Part shown: in pieces, positions 1 to 6,744 of the stretch
Position numbering within the stretch: the stretch's first letter is position 1
How the letters are laid out: each line of letters opens with the position of its first letter
Origin: DATHCB01 sp035319765
GTDB lineage: Archaea > Thermoproteota > Bathyarchaeia > Bathyarchaeales > SOJC01
Length of the DNA stretch: 17,203 bases
Assembly: GCA_035319765.1 (NCBI GenBank)
Contig: DATHCB010000091.1
Location: 1-17,203 of the forward strand
Direction: 5' to 3'
Made by a program: the position numbers and the translations under genes
The notes under the pieces: model-generated
Database searches by the model: none
What the model was told of the DNA's origin: nothing
What the model saw: the letters and a program-made list of their open reading frames with translations, nothing else

Positions 1-930
1 GAAGAAGCCCTCGGTAAGGACCTTGACAACTTGATAGTTCCTGCAGACAAGGAAAGCGAAGCCGAGGAATTGAATGAGAGAGCGATCAGAGGGAACGTCC
101 ATCATGATACAGTGAGAAAAACGAAACAGGGATCGCTAGTGGCCGTTTCTGTGTCAGCTGCCCCAATTACCTCACAAGGTGCACTCACTGGCCATGTTGC
201 GGTCTACAAGGACATTTCCAATCTGAAAAAGGCGGAAGAAGCCTTGACTACGATGAACGAGAAGTTGCGTGTGGTTGGAGGTTTGACGAGACACGATGCC
301 AGGAATAGGCTTAGTATTGTTACGACATACGCTTACTTGTTGAAAGATTGCGTGGCAGGAAATGATGAAGCGAAGGGTTATTTGGGAAAGATTATGAGTG
401 CGGTTAACGATGTTGTGGGGATCTTTGATTTCGCGAAGATCTACGAGATGCTTGGTGTTGAGAAGCCTACTTACGTGGACGTTGAGAAGACAGTGAACGA
501 AGCGGTGTCGTTGTTCCCTGCCTTAGAGACCGTGAAAGTGGTAATCGACTGTCATGGCCTTGTGGTCCTTGCGGATTCTTTGCTGCGACAGGCTTTCTAT
601 AACCTCGTGGATGATTCTTTGAAGTATGCGCAAAATCTCTCCCAAATAAGAGTTCACTATGAAAGAGCGAGCGACGATCATCTGAGACTGATCTACGAGG
701 ACGACGGCGGGGGCATATCTCTGGACAAGAAGCCGGTGCTCTTTCAGAGAGGCTATACTAGCGGGAAGGGATCGGGGTATGGTTTGTACCTAATACAAAA
801 GATGATGGAGATCTACGGCTGGAGCATACAAGAAACAGGCGAACCCGGCAAAGGAGCACGTTTCGTAATGGAAATACCGAAGCTTAACAAAGATGGAAAA
901 GAACTCTACCTCCTAAATGCAAAAGTTTGA
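1..930 (+). CDS. PAS-domain sensor histidine kinase, 3' part (5' truncated by window edge)
   Basis: Signal-transducing histidine kinase; the reading frame is open from base 1 (309 residues), so the TTG at 31 is not the real start and more N-terminal sensor sequence lies outside the window. Numbering from base 1, residues 1-78 are the end of a PAS domain finishing in a typical 'YKDISNLKKAEEAL' linker. The dimerisation helix carries the phospho-acceptor box LTRHDARNRLS with H98. The ATPase domain has an N-box at 201-209 (NLVDDSLKY), a G1 box DDGGG at 234-238 and a G2 box GSGYGL at 257-262. The N-box Asn that normally binds Mg-ATP is Asp (D205). No membrane segment is seen in this part and no response regulator follows. 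The fold is certain; the signal and partner are unknown. Confidence 0.9.
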   Translation, partial: EEALGKDLDNLIVPADKESEAEELNERAIRGNVHHDTVRKTKQGSLVAVSVSAAPITSQGALTGHVAVYKDISNLKKAEEALTTMNEKLRVVGGLTRHDARNRLSIVTTYAYLLKDCVAGNDEAKGYLGKIMSAVNDVVGIFDFAKIYEMLGVEKPTYVDVEKTVNEAVSLFPALETVKVVIDCHGLVVLADSLLRQAFYNLVDDSLKYAQNLSQIRVHYERASDDHLRLIYEDDGGGISLDKKPVLFQRGYTSGKGSGYGLYLIQKMMEIYGWSIQETGEPGKGARFVMEIPKLNKDGKELYLLNAKV

Positions 931-968
931 ACTCTGTCAACATGCGACTCGTATTTTTTGCGTGAGTT

Positions 969-990
969 AAGCGTGCGCTTCATTTATATT
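969..990 (+). promoter_or_regulatory. Possible promoter of the Lrp/AsnC gene at 1091
   Basis: A near-palindrome AAGCGTGCGCTT (969-980) is followed directly by a TATA-like TTTATATT (983-990). The start codon at 1091 would then have a leader of about 75 bases and a weak ribosome site GAGAAGG ten bases upstream. The TATA match is reasonable but unproven. Confidence 0.35.
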
Positions 991-1090
991 TTGAAATAGG
1001 TTGGCGAGATTGCTTTTCGTTGAAGCTTGCCTCACAAAATTCTTAACTTATCTTCGGCTTGATTGAGTTGAAAGAGAAGGCTGAGCAATT

Positions 1091-1639
1091 ATGAAAGATG
1101 TTGAGTTGAAGCTAATCTCCGAGCTCATGAAAGACAGCCATAGAAGCGACAGAGAACTCGCTCAGGCAATCGGAGTTTCGCAGCCTACTGTTTCAAGAAC
1201 CATTGCGAAGTTGAAAAAGCAAGGTGCCATAAGTGAATTCACGATTATACCCGACTTCAAACAACTCGGGTTCAAAATCATGGCTGTCATCTTTCTGAAA
1301 CTTGAACAGAACGGTAGACCGCTATCTCCAAAGCAACTTGAAGAAATGTATTCAGAAGCACGAAAATTGGAAAAGGAGAACCCACGCCCTTTCTTAATGG
1401 TGGAAACTGGAATCGGATTGCGCTATGATATGATGGTTATAGCTTTGTTCCATGACTACGCGGAATACTCTGGCTACCTAAGGATGATTAGGGTTGAATC
1501 TACGGCTGAGTTACCTTACTTCAAGAGCACGGGCATAGAGAGCTTCTTGATAAACCTCGAAGATGAGAATTATCAACCCCTTACGCTTTCGCGATTAGCC
1601 ATGCACCTGAAAAGAAACACAAGAGAAAAGCGTCGGTAG
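1091..1639 (+). CDS. Lrp/AsnC-family transcriptional regulator
   Basis: DNA-binding regulator of 182 residues. Residues 1-50 form the Lrp/AsnC helix-turn-helix, with RSDRELAQAIGVSQPTVSRT at 18-37 covering the two helices and the turn. Residues about 55-160 are an alpha/beta ligand-sensing region that is looser than the classic RAM domain. A gene at 6022-6711 on the other strand is a paralogue with an almost identical N-terminus (MKDV[ED]LKLISEL) and a matching C-terminal block (ESFLI[ND]L followed by PLTL). The ATG has GAGAAGG ten bases upstream. It stands alone and the target is unknown. It ends at 1639, where an opposite-strand open frame (1573-1758) overlaps its 3' end. Confidence 0.88.
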   Translation: MKDVELKLISELMKDSHRSDRELAQAIGVSQPTVSRTIAKLKKQGAISEFTIIPDFKQLGFKIMAVIFLKLEQNGRPLSPKQLEEMYSEARKLEKENPRPFLMVETGIGLRYDMMVIALFHDYAEYSGYLRMIRVESTAELPYFKSTGIESFLINLEDENYQPLTLSRLAMHLKRNTREKRR

Positions 1640-1781
1640 GTAGAGTCACCCGCAGTATATTGTTCTTTCATTACTGGAGATTCTGGCGGTTCTGGTATCT
1701 CGACATTCTCAATGGACCAAACAGCCCTAGGATCATCCACATCGACGGGTTGATCCACGCTTTAGCTTGACTAATAACCTT

Positions 1782-1791
1782 AGCGCGCGCT
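1782..1791. repeat. CG-core palindrome AGCGCGCGCT
   Basis: Perfect 10-bp palindrome with outer partial symmetry (CCTT on the left at 1778-1781, AAGG on the right at 1793-1796). It is one of the recurring CG-core palindromes of this window and lies in a gap downstream of the Lrp gene. Confidence 0.75.
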
Positions 1792-2101
1792 CAAGGACAG
1801 AACAAATGGAAAACTCTAATTCAGAACGCAAGCAAGGAAAAGCAGAAATGATTTTCTTTTGTTTTGAATTTGTTTTTCTTCGACTCGACCTTGAATCTAT
1901 ACTTGAAAAACAAAAGTGTATTATCTCAGGTAAACTCCTAGTTTAATTTGGTTCAACCGCTAGAAACATCGATCGGCAAACAAAAGAGAGAACGATGCAG
2001 GGAAAGTTTAGCTTTCAAACCTTCCTTGACTATTGGTATGCAGGTCAGCGTTTTCACTACCCTGCATACACCCTCCAAGTTCGCAAATACTCCGAAATAC
2101 G

Positions 2102-2111
2102 TATATAAAAA
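2102..2111 (+). promoter_or_regulatory. Archaeal TATA box upstream of small Cys-rich protein
   Basis: TATATAAAAA is a strong archaeal TATA element. A start of transcription about 25 bases downstream would fall near 2132, a few bases before the GTG at 2139, consistent with a nearly leaderless message. Confidence 0.5.
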
Positions 2112-2138
2112 TCGCATGATGCTTAGGGATGGGTAAGA

Positions 2139-2399
2139 GTGCGGAGAAATCTATTCTCCTCAACTGATCCCCTCTCTTCTCTCCACTCAAACCTTCTTGA
2201 AGCGGTAAGTGTAATACCATTGTCAATGGAAACAGACCCTTTAAAAATGCGGTTTTGTAAAAACTGCAAAAACTACGTTTCAATACCTTTAGCACCAAAA
2301 TGCACCAAATTCAGCGAGACTCTAACGATGAAAGACCGCACCGTAAGAGCAGAGACATGCCCAGAATATTCTCCCAAATCTGAAAGCGTTAACCCCTAA
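2139..2399 (+). CDS. Small Cys-rich (zinc-knuckle-like) protein, hypothetical
   Basis: Unrecognised small protein. The part that looks like coding sequence starts at an in-frame ATG at 2247 (50 residues) or 2226 (57 residues) and carries four cysteines: FCKNCKNY, then PKCTKF, then AETCPEY (C-x2-C-x11-C-x18-C), a spacing that could bind one zinc ion. Upstream of 2226 the sequence is Ser/Leu-rich and less convincing. The outer GTG start at 2139 is given only because the TATA box at 2102-2111 would place the transcript start just before it. No neighbour suggests a role. Short Cys-rich proteins of this type are common in archaea, often as metal-binding or nucleic-acid-binding adaptors, but no function is claimed. 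Confidence 0.5.
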   Translation: MRRNLFSSTDPLSSLHSNLLEAVSVIPLSMETDPLKMRFCKNCKNYVSIPLAPKCTKFSETLTMKDRTVRAETCPEYSPKSESVNP

Positions 2400-2440
2400 A
2401 TCGTTCATTAGAAACTGCATTTTTCTTTTGAGAGTCTTGT

Positions 2441-2620
2441 TTGGGTCATAAGAAGAGTAAGTGGGTCGTTGCAAGAAAGCAAGGCAGAAACCCTATTCAC
2501 GTCGTTGATGGAAGAGCGCGTGCAATGAGTGAGGTTCTCAAAGAAAGAGATTTTGATATTGACTGTTTGTAAGTCAAGAATGTTGACCCAGAAAATACGA
2601 CTAATCAACAGCCTCGGTAA
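2441..2620 (+). pseudogene. Short frame interrupted by in-frame TAA; unrecognised gene remnant
   Basis: From a TTG at 2441 the frame reads 43 residues of protein-like sequence (for example KWVVARKQGRNPIHVVDGRA and MSEVLKERDFDIDCL) to a TAA at 2570-2572. Beyond this stop the same frame continues sensibly (VKNVDPENTTNQQPR) to a second stop at 2618-2620. That suggests either a short real protein or a longer one broken by a nonsense change. I do not recognise the family. There is no clear ribosome site or TATA box. Confidence 0.35.
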
Positions 2621-2931
2621 AGCCTAATCTCAAAATTCCACATTTTCTTGTCTATAGGGCACTTTGCTTTGCACTCGATTGTCAGTCCCTTTCTGTGTGC
2701 CTCAATCACTTCAGCAACTGCATCGTGTTCCTTACAATGGTTGGTTTGGCTGCTATCTGGAAAGTGCCAACTGAATTTCGAGTGGACGTATGCCTTTCCA
2801 AAACCCTTACAGTTTCCGTTTACGCATTGATGCAATGTATTGAAATATCCTCTAGTTCATTCATACCAGTTTGGACTGGCCGGTTTTCCTGTTCTTCCAC
2901 AAACCGGACAGAACTTGTTTACCAAACACAT
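2605..2931 (-). pseudogene. Zinc-finger-like gene remnant broken by in-frame TGA
   Basis: On the minus strand an ATG at 2931 opens a frame with a clear zinc-ribbon knuckle (KFCPVCGRTGKP) that meets a TGA at 2857-2859 after 24 residues. The same frame then continues for over 80 residues to a TGA at 2605-2607, with further Cys and His residues (HQCVNGNCKGFG, then NHCKEHD, then ECKAKCP). The continuity of frame and the Cys/His content on both sides suggest one former protein of about 108 residues with a nonsense mutation. Alternatively the downstream part is a separate 76-residue gene starting from TTG at 2835. Family not recognised. Confidence 0.4.
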
Positions 2932-3011
2932 AGGATATTCTCTCTATTCGCACCGAAGAGAAAGTAGGTTTGAGGTTCATTTCAACGATCCTAACCCAAG
3001 GGATTAATCGG

Positions 3012-3563
3012 TTATGGCGCCGTGGCGACGTATGTTATCTTATTGCCGTCGCTCAATAGCAGCGTGATTGCGTACTGATTTCCGCTTATGAGAAATCCTG
3101 CTGGCGGTATGAGTAAGGCGTAGATGGATTTGCCGGTACCGCAAGTGAAAGAGTTCGCGCCTGTGCCAGTGTAAGTTACGGGCACGTTTGCATTCGAGTT
3201 GATTTGAGCCGGACTGGTTATCGTCCACGGGGAGCTTCCAGTGTTTTGAATTGACATATTAACCGCGGTATAAGACGGGGAGGAGCCGGCGAACACCACC
3301 GATGTGACATTGAACTGGTCCGTTTTGGTAAGATTGGTTGAGAGCGCTCCATTGTCGGAAGTTAGGTTTCCTAACGTCCAGGTTAGATTCTGGAGTTTGA
3401 TGGACAGCTCTGCGTTTTGAGTTTCTAAGTTGTCTGTCTTGGTCTGCAAATCGCCAACTTTACTCTCAAGTCCTCTTGCTCCAATGTATAGCCATGCGCT
3501 GAATCCCACTAGAACCACGATCAAACAGAAACATACCGCTAGTGCGATCTTGTCCTTTTCCAT
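3012..3563 (-). CDS. Membrane-anchored surface protein with coiled coil, hypothetical
   Basis: Predicted extracellular protein of 183 residues. Residues 1-5 are charged and 6-27 form a single hydrophobic helix (signal anchor). Residues about 31-80 have the polar heptad character of a coiled coil. Residues 85-183 are rich in Ser, Thr, Asn and Gly with alternating hydrophobic residues, as in a beta-sandwich domain. Five N-x-S/T sites (N59, N66, N77, N85, N102) fit archaeal surface N-glycosylation. There is a single cysteine in the domain (C141). AAGGAG lies 14 bases upstream of the ATG. The neighbour is a divergent winged-helix regulator. It could present a binding domain on the cell surface; the ligand is unknown and the family was not recognised. 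Confidence 0.7.
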   Translation of the reverse strand: MEKDKIALAVCFCLIVVLVGFSAWLYIGARGLESKVGDLQTKTDNLETQNAELSIKLQNLTWTLGNLTSDNGALSTNLTKTDQFNVTSVVFAGSSPSYTAVNMSIQNTGSSPWTITSPAQINSNANVPVTYTGTGANSFTCGTGKSIYALLIPPAGFLISGNQYAITLLLSDGNKITYVATAP

Positions 3564-3708
3564 TTCTGCTTCACTGAACTCCTTATGATTTGGCTGTTGA
3601 CTTAAGGGTTATGAACTGAGAGTAAGGATTTCAAAATGAAATCTAAGACTTTCTTTTGTATGCTTACATCTTATCACAGCTGCTCCGATACCGAAATACG
3701 GGCAACCG

Positions 3709-4017
3709 TTGTTGAAGAATGAAAAGCGCGAGGGTTTATCTAACCTTCTGAGGAAAATGTCGAAAAACGGATATTACGAGACCTTAAGTTTCATATGCCT
3801 GAAAGGATCAGCGCACTATGCTGAGATTCTGGATCACAGCCTCAAGAACGCCTTTGTAAAGAGTCGGGCAACTGTCACGTTGATTGTTCGCAACCTTGCA
3901 GCGTTGGCCTTGATCAAACGCACCGTGGTTGACTCTCGGCCGATAAGAACCGTCTATCAACCAACTGAGAAGGGGCGAAAATTGCTCAGGCTCCTACAAG
4001 CAATGGAACAACTTTAG
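3709..4017 (+). CDS. Small winged-helix transcriptional regulator
   Basis: A 102-residue single-domain winged helix of the HxlR/MarR-like type. Residues 22-35 are the first helices (YYETLSFICLKGSA), about 37-68 cover the recognition helix region (SRATVTLIVRNLAALALI), and 69-90 form the wing with the typical VYQPTEKGRKLL end. It starts at a TTG because no ATG lies in frame before the domain. The frame is open upstream to 3640 without a better start, so the N-terminus is uncertain. It diverges from the surface protein at 3012-3563 across a 145-base gap and may regulate it. Its TAG stop is the first triplet of a perfect 12-bp palindrome (4015-4026). Confidence 0.72.
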   Translation: MLKNEKREGLSNLLRKMSKNGYYETLSFICLKGSAHYAEILDHSLKNAFVKSRATVTLIVRNLAALALIKRTVVDSRPIRTVYQPTEKGRKLLRLLQAMEQL

Positions 4018-4026
4018 CGCGCGCTA
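4015..4026. repeat. CG-core palindrome TAGCGCGCGCTA on a stop codon
   Basis: Perfect 12-bp palindrome whose first three bases are the stop codon of the winged-helix gene ending at 4017. Because it is symmetrical, it also offers TAG on the opposite strand. Confidence 0.8.
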
Positions 4027-4102
4027 ACATGGATAAGTTTTATTCATGCAAGCGCCTAAGAATTGATAGTGCCTCTTAACTACTTAGAAATATCCCGCAT
4101 GG

Positions 4103-4675
4103 CTAACTTAACTGTGTTGGGCGCATCAGGAAAGCTACTATCTGAAACGATGATGCTAACCCAAAAAACCCAGCTGCTACGAATAAGAGTGTGCTTATGG
4201 TTTTAATAGGCGTTAAAAGACCAAATAAGATAAAGACGAGCCGTTCAGCCCGGCCGAACAACACATAGTCAGTATCCAATCTGCGAGAATAACTTAACGT
4301 ACGCAATGATAAAAGCGAAATCGAACCGATGATCGCTATTATTCCAATGGGCTCGATTATGCCACTAACTATGGCGCCGACAACGATCGCTATTTCCGAG
4401 ACGCGGTCTCCAACTGAATCAAAGACTTTGCCGAAAAAAGTCTCTTTCTGGAGTGCTCTCGCGATAGTGCCATCGAGAGCATCGCAGAAAACGCTCAGAA
4501 ATCCACAAAGAAGGGCAAAGGGGAGTTCATCCAAAACCAGTAAAGCTCCGCTGCATATGCCTAGGGAAACGCCTAGCGCCGTCATCCTGTTAGGAGTTAA
4601 CCCACTGTTATGCGCGGAAACTGCTATGCGAAAAAGCAAGGTATCCTTGCACTTGCGCATACTGTACAATCCCAT
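4103..4675 (-). CDS. CDP-alcohol phosphatidyltransferase family protein (archaeal lipid head-group synthesis)
   Basis: Integral membrane enzyme of 190 residues that transfers a phosphoalcohol from a CDP-activated donor. All residues of the family signature are present: D65-x2-D68-G69-x2-A72-R73-x8-G82-x3-D86-x3-D90. They bind two metal ions and the CDP group. Hydrophobic helices surround the motif at about 33-62, 94-122 and 142-180. In archaea this family makes archaetidyl-inositol phosphate, archaetidyl-glycerol phosphate or archaetidyl-serine. The exact substrate cannot be told from the sequence. The start ATG has a strong ribosome site GGTGAG six bases upstream. It lies 54 bases downstream of the four-helix membrane protein gene on the same strand and is probably co-transcribed with it. 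Confidence 0.87.
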   Translation of the reverse strand: MGLYSMRKCKDTLLFRIAVSAHNSGLTPNRMTALGVSLGICSGALLVLDELPFALLCGFLSVFCDALDGTIARALQKETFFGKVFDSVGDRVSEIAIVVGAIVSGIIEPIGIIAIIGSISLLSLRTLSYSRRLDTDYVLFGRAERLVFILFGLLTPIKTISTLLFVAAGFFGLASSFQIVAFLMRPTQLS

Positions 4676-4681
4676 TTTTGT

Positions 4682-4687
4682 CTCACC
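4682..4687 (-). promoter_or_regulatory. Ribosome binding site GGTGAG
   Basis: Close match to the archaeal anti-Shine-Dalgarno complement, six bases before the ATG at 4675. It supports that start over the later Met at residue 6. Confidence 0.6.
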
Positions 4688-4729
4688 CGTTGGCTCTTCC
4701 TGAATAGAGAGTGGATTTGTTGATTATTC

Positions 4730-5140
4730 TCATCGGCTGGTTGATATCTTGCGAAAATCAAGGAACGCAACTATTAACAGAATGATGGTCCACGCGAACC
4801 AGCGGAAGAAGGCTTCATTGAACGCGTAAAGGAATACGGCGAGCGCTCTATTGGCAATTGAGATGGCAATAATGAGAAGTGGCGCCCATTTTCGCTTTTT
4901 CGGCAACCCCAGAGTTGACACAACGTAGATAATAGCTACGATTGCTAAGATTATGGTTCCTGCCGTCAGCGCGTTCTCCGCTCCTACAAAACTGGCAACC
5001 CACCCGCCCATGAGAGATTCTCGCGATGAAGGCACGGCGTCCCAAAAAGCGATGTTACCAACGTCTCCCACTATGTTAATTACGACGAGGAACATAAGCA
5101 GCAGGTTGACCCAATTTCTTCCAGTCTTAGGACTATTCAT
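4730..5140 (-). CDS. Four-helix membrane protein, hypothetical
   Basis: Protein of 136 residues with four predicted membrane helices at about 9-29, 57-78, 86-106 and 111-128, separated by short loops with a basic loop PKKRK at 80-84. No family was recognised. A TATA-like box at 5163-5170 lies about 26 bases before the ATG, which implies a leaderless transcript. The gene probably heads a two-gene unit with the CDP-alcohol phosphatidyltransferase 54 bases downstream, so a role in the membrane or lipids is possible but is inference only. A perfect CG-core palindrome (5182-5193) stands just upstream of the TATA box. Confidence 0.7.
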   Translation of the reverse strand: MNSPKTGRNWVNLLLMFLVVINIVGDVGNIAFWDAVPSSRESLMGGWVASFVGAENALTAGTIILAIVAIIYVVSTLGLPKKRKWAPLLIIAISIANRALAVFLYAFNEAFFRWFAWTIILLIVAFLDFRKISTSR

Positions 5141-5162
5141 GACGCTAAAATGTCTTTAATAA

Positions 5163-5170
5163 TATTTAAA
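5163..5170 (-). promoter_or_regulatory. TATA-like box of the membrane-protein/phosphatidyltransferase unit
   Basis: TTTAAATA on the minus strand, centred about 26 bases before the ATG at 5140: the spacing expected for a leaderless archaeal transcript. Confidence 0.55.
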
Positions 5171-5181
5171 ATTTGGACACC

Positions 5182-5193
5182 AACGCGCGCGTT
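5182..5193. repeat. CG-core palindrome AACGCGCGCGTT
   Basis: Perfect 12-bp palindrome, 12 bases upstream of the TATA-like box for the gene starting at 5140. This is where an activator or repressor site could act. Confidence 0.8.
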
Positions 5194-5223
5194 CCCGGCA
5201 AAAAGAGACATGCACCTGATTTA

Positions 5224-5235
5224 AGAGCGCGCTCT
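5224..5235. repeat. CG-core palindrome AGAGCGCGCTCT
   Basis: Perfect 12-bp palindrome in the divergent gap between the membrane-protein gene and the crotonase gene, 31 bases from the previous palindrome (start to start 42 bases, about four helical turns). Confidence 0.8.
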
Positions 5236-5357
5236 GCGAATCTGTCAACCCTCGGCGCTTTTCAGGGCATGGGTTGTTTCTACGGGGACTAACTGGCCAT
5301 TTTAAATCCTTGGACCTGTATTACGCATAAATCTGCGTGTGAAAGGGTGTAACTAGC

Positions 5358-6146
5358 ATGAGTTACAAGGCTATCATTTTCGAAGAGGAAGACGACGTTG
5401 CTACCATAATCCTCAACCGACCAGCCATTTTCAACGCTCTTGACTCTGAAATGGGCGAGGAACTCGTCGATGCTATCGAAAAGTGTAAAAGACGTGCGCG
5501 AATCAAGGTTCTAATCATTACCGGCGCTGGAAAGGCCTTCTGCTCGGGTGGCGACCTGAAAGCTATGAAGGAGTGGTCAGGCGACTTAGGCGACTTCTTT
5601 CTACAACTCACGAAGTTTTTGCATCGGGTGATCTTGGATATTCGGATGATGCCGAAACCGGTGATAGCCTCTATCAACGGGCCTGCCGCTGGTGCAGGAT
5701 TCAGCCTTGCTTTGGCGTGCGACTTGAGGATCGCATCCGACAAGGCAACTTTCAGGCAAGCGTACACTAGCGTTGCCCTCGTTCCAGACGGCGGTTGGAC
5801 CTTTCATTTACCCAAGCTGATCGGTCTCGGAAAGGCTAGCGAACTCATCTTTCTGGACAAAACCCTAACGACTGGAGAAGCCGAAGAATTAGGTCTAATT
5901 AGCCAAGTCGTTCCTGAAGCCAAACTGAAAGAAGCCACACTAGGGGTTGCAAAGCGACTGGCCAAGGGACCAAGTCTTGCCTTCGCCAGAGCCAAGGATC
6001 TCCTAAACAGAGCGTTGACCTTTAGCCTCGAGTCTCAGCTCGAAAGTGAACGTCAACAGCTGGCTTTATGTGGTGAAACAGAGGATTTTCGAGAAGCCTT
6101 GACAGCCTTCTTTGAGAAAAGGGAGCCAAAATTTCAGGGAAAGTGA
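5358..6146 (+). CDS. Crotonase-fold enoyl-CoA hydratase/isomerase family protein, PaaG-like
   Basis: Acyl-CoA enzyme of the crotonase family, 262 residues, a normal length. The oxyanion-hole segments are FCSGGDLK (61-68) and GPAAGAGFSLALACDLRIAS (108-127). The two catalytic glutamates of classical enoyl-CoA hydratase align with S116 and Y136, so hydration by the usual mechanism is unlikely. Instead the segment LVPDGG carries D144, as in PaaG-type isomerases, which use a single Asp to shift a double bond or open a ring epoxide. That makes an isomerase more likely than a hydratase. The ATG follows GGGTG about ten bases upstream. A TATA-like ATAAAT near 5328 would give a short leader. The gene is single, and its 3' end overlaps the convergent Lrp gene by 125 bases. 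Confidence 0.88.
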   Translation: MSYKAIIFEEEDDVATIILNRPAIFNALDSEMGEELVDAIEKCKRRARIKVLIITGAGKAFCSGGDLKAMKEWSGDLGDFFLQLTKFLHRVILDIRMMPKPVIASINGPAAGAGFSLALACDLRIASDKATFRQAYTSVALVPDGGWTFHLPKLIGLGKASELIFLDKTLTTGEAEELGLISQVVPEAKLKEATLGVAKRLAKGPSLAFARAKDLLNRALTFSLESQLESERQQLALCGETEDFREALTAFFEKREPKFQGK

Positions 6147-6711
6147 ACACTTTCGGTCTAGGATCGTTGTTTTCATTCTTATGGTGGGTTTTTTCTTCTT
6201 TGAGTGTTAGGATGTTTTCCGCTAGTGTTCTGAGTGTTAGGGGCCTGTAATGGACTTCGTCTTTAAGGTCGATTAAGAAGCTTTCCGTGGCGGCGTGTTC
6301 TAGGAAAGGGCATTGTCTTGTTTTCTCAACTAGACTCGTGTAGGATTGATAGTCCTTGTGGAAGGAGACGATCAAGCCGGTGAATCCCATTCCTATGCCT
6401 CTTTCGAAGAAGATTATTTCCGTAGGAGCTCTCTTGGCCAGGTCCTGTTGAGTTGTTTCTCTTGCCTTTTCCAACTCTTCATGTGCAAGTTTCTGTCTGA
6501 TCTGGACAAAAACTAACGCCATCAACTCATATCCGAGTCGCTTGAAATCTGGTATTGCGGCGTATTCTCGAATGTAGCCCCCTTTCTCCAACCTGGTCCT
6601 AGTTCTAGTCACAGTAGGCTGAGAAACACCAAGCAGCTTCGCCAGCTCCCTGTCACTCCTTCTGGCATTCTTTATTAGCTCAGAAATCAGCTTCAAGTCA
6701 ACGTCTTTCAT
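6022..6711 (-). CDS. Lrp/AsnC-family transcriptional regulator with 3' extension into crotonase gene
   Basis: DNA-binding regulator; residues 1-50 are the helix-turn-helix (RSDRELAKLLGVSQPTVTRT at 18-37), followed by a sensing region to about 170. It is a paralogue of the regulator at 1091-1639. The paralogue stops soon after the shared block ending in PLTL; this one continues about 50 residues more. The last 41 codons are the exact antisense of the crotonase 3' end and look non-native (low similarity, Arg/Pro/His-rich). The protein may therefore have lost its original stop and acquired a tail. It begins 33 bases after the ArnR1-like gene with AAGGA before the ATG, so it is probably the last gene of the operon 7864-6022. 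Confidence 0.82.
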   Translation of the reverse strand: MKDVDLKLISELIKNARRSDRELAKLLGVSQPTVTRTRTRLEKGGYIREYAAIPDFKRLGYELMALVFVQIRQKLAHEELEKARETTQQDLAKRAPTEIIFFERGIGMGFTGLIVSFHKDYQSYTSLVEKTRQCPFLEHAATESFLIDLKDEVHYRPLTLRTLAENILTLKEEKTHHKNENNDPRPKVFTFPEILAPFSQRRLSRLLENPLFHHIKPAVDVHFRAETRG

Positions 6712-6744
6712 AACGTAATCGCTTTCCTTTCCGCTTTGAACCGA

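Larger units (their letters stand above)
1640..2138. other. Gene-poor gap with weak open frames
   Basis: No gene can be supported with confidence. A minus-strand frame (GTG at 1758, ending at 1573 inside the Lrp gene) gives a plausible acidic, proline-rich start (VDQPVDVDDPRAVWS) for about 40 residues, then becomes antisense to the Lrp gene. A plus-strand frame of 37 residues (ATG 1995, stop 2106-2108) reads like coding sequence (DYWYAGQRFHYPAYTLQV) but is short. The 1782-1791 palindrome lies here, and a T-rich run at about 1850-1880 could be a termination region. I read the stretch as mostly decayed sequence. Confidence 0.4.

Noticed and set aside
1803..1945. Plus-strand 46-codon frame (ATG 1806) with a Phe-rich middle
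   Set aside because: The Phe residues come from T-rich runs; no conservation evidence and no ribosome site.
2008..2298. Minus-strand 96-residue open frame
   Set aside because: It overlaps the TATA box and the Cys-rich gene on the opposite strand, and its composition is not protein-like.
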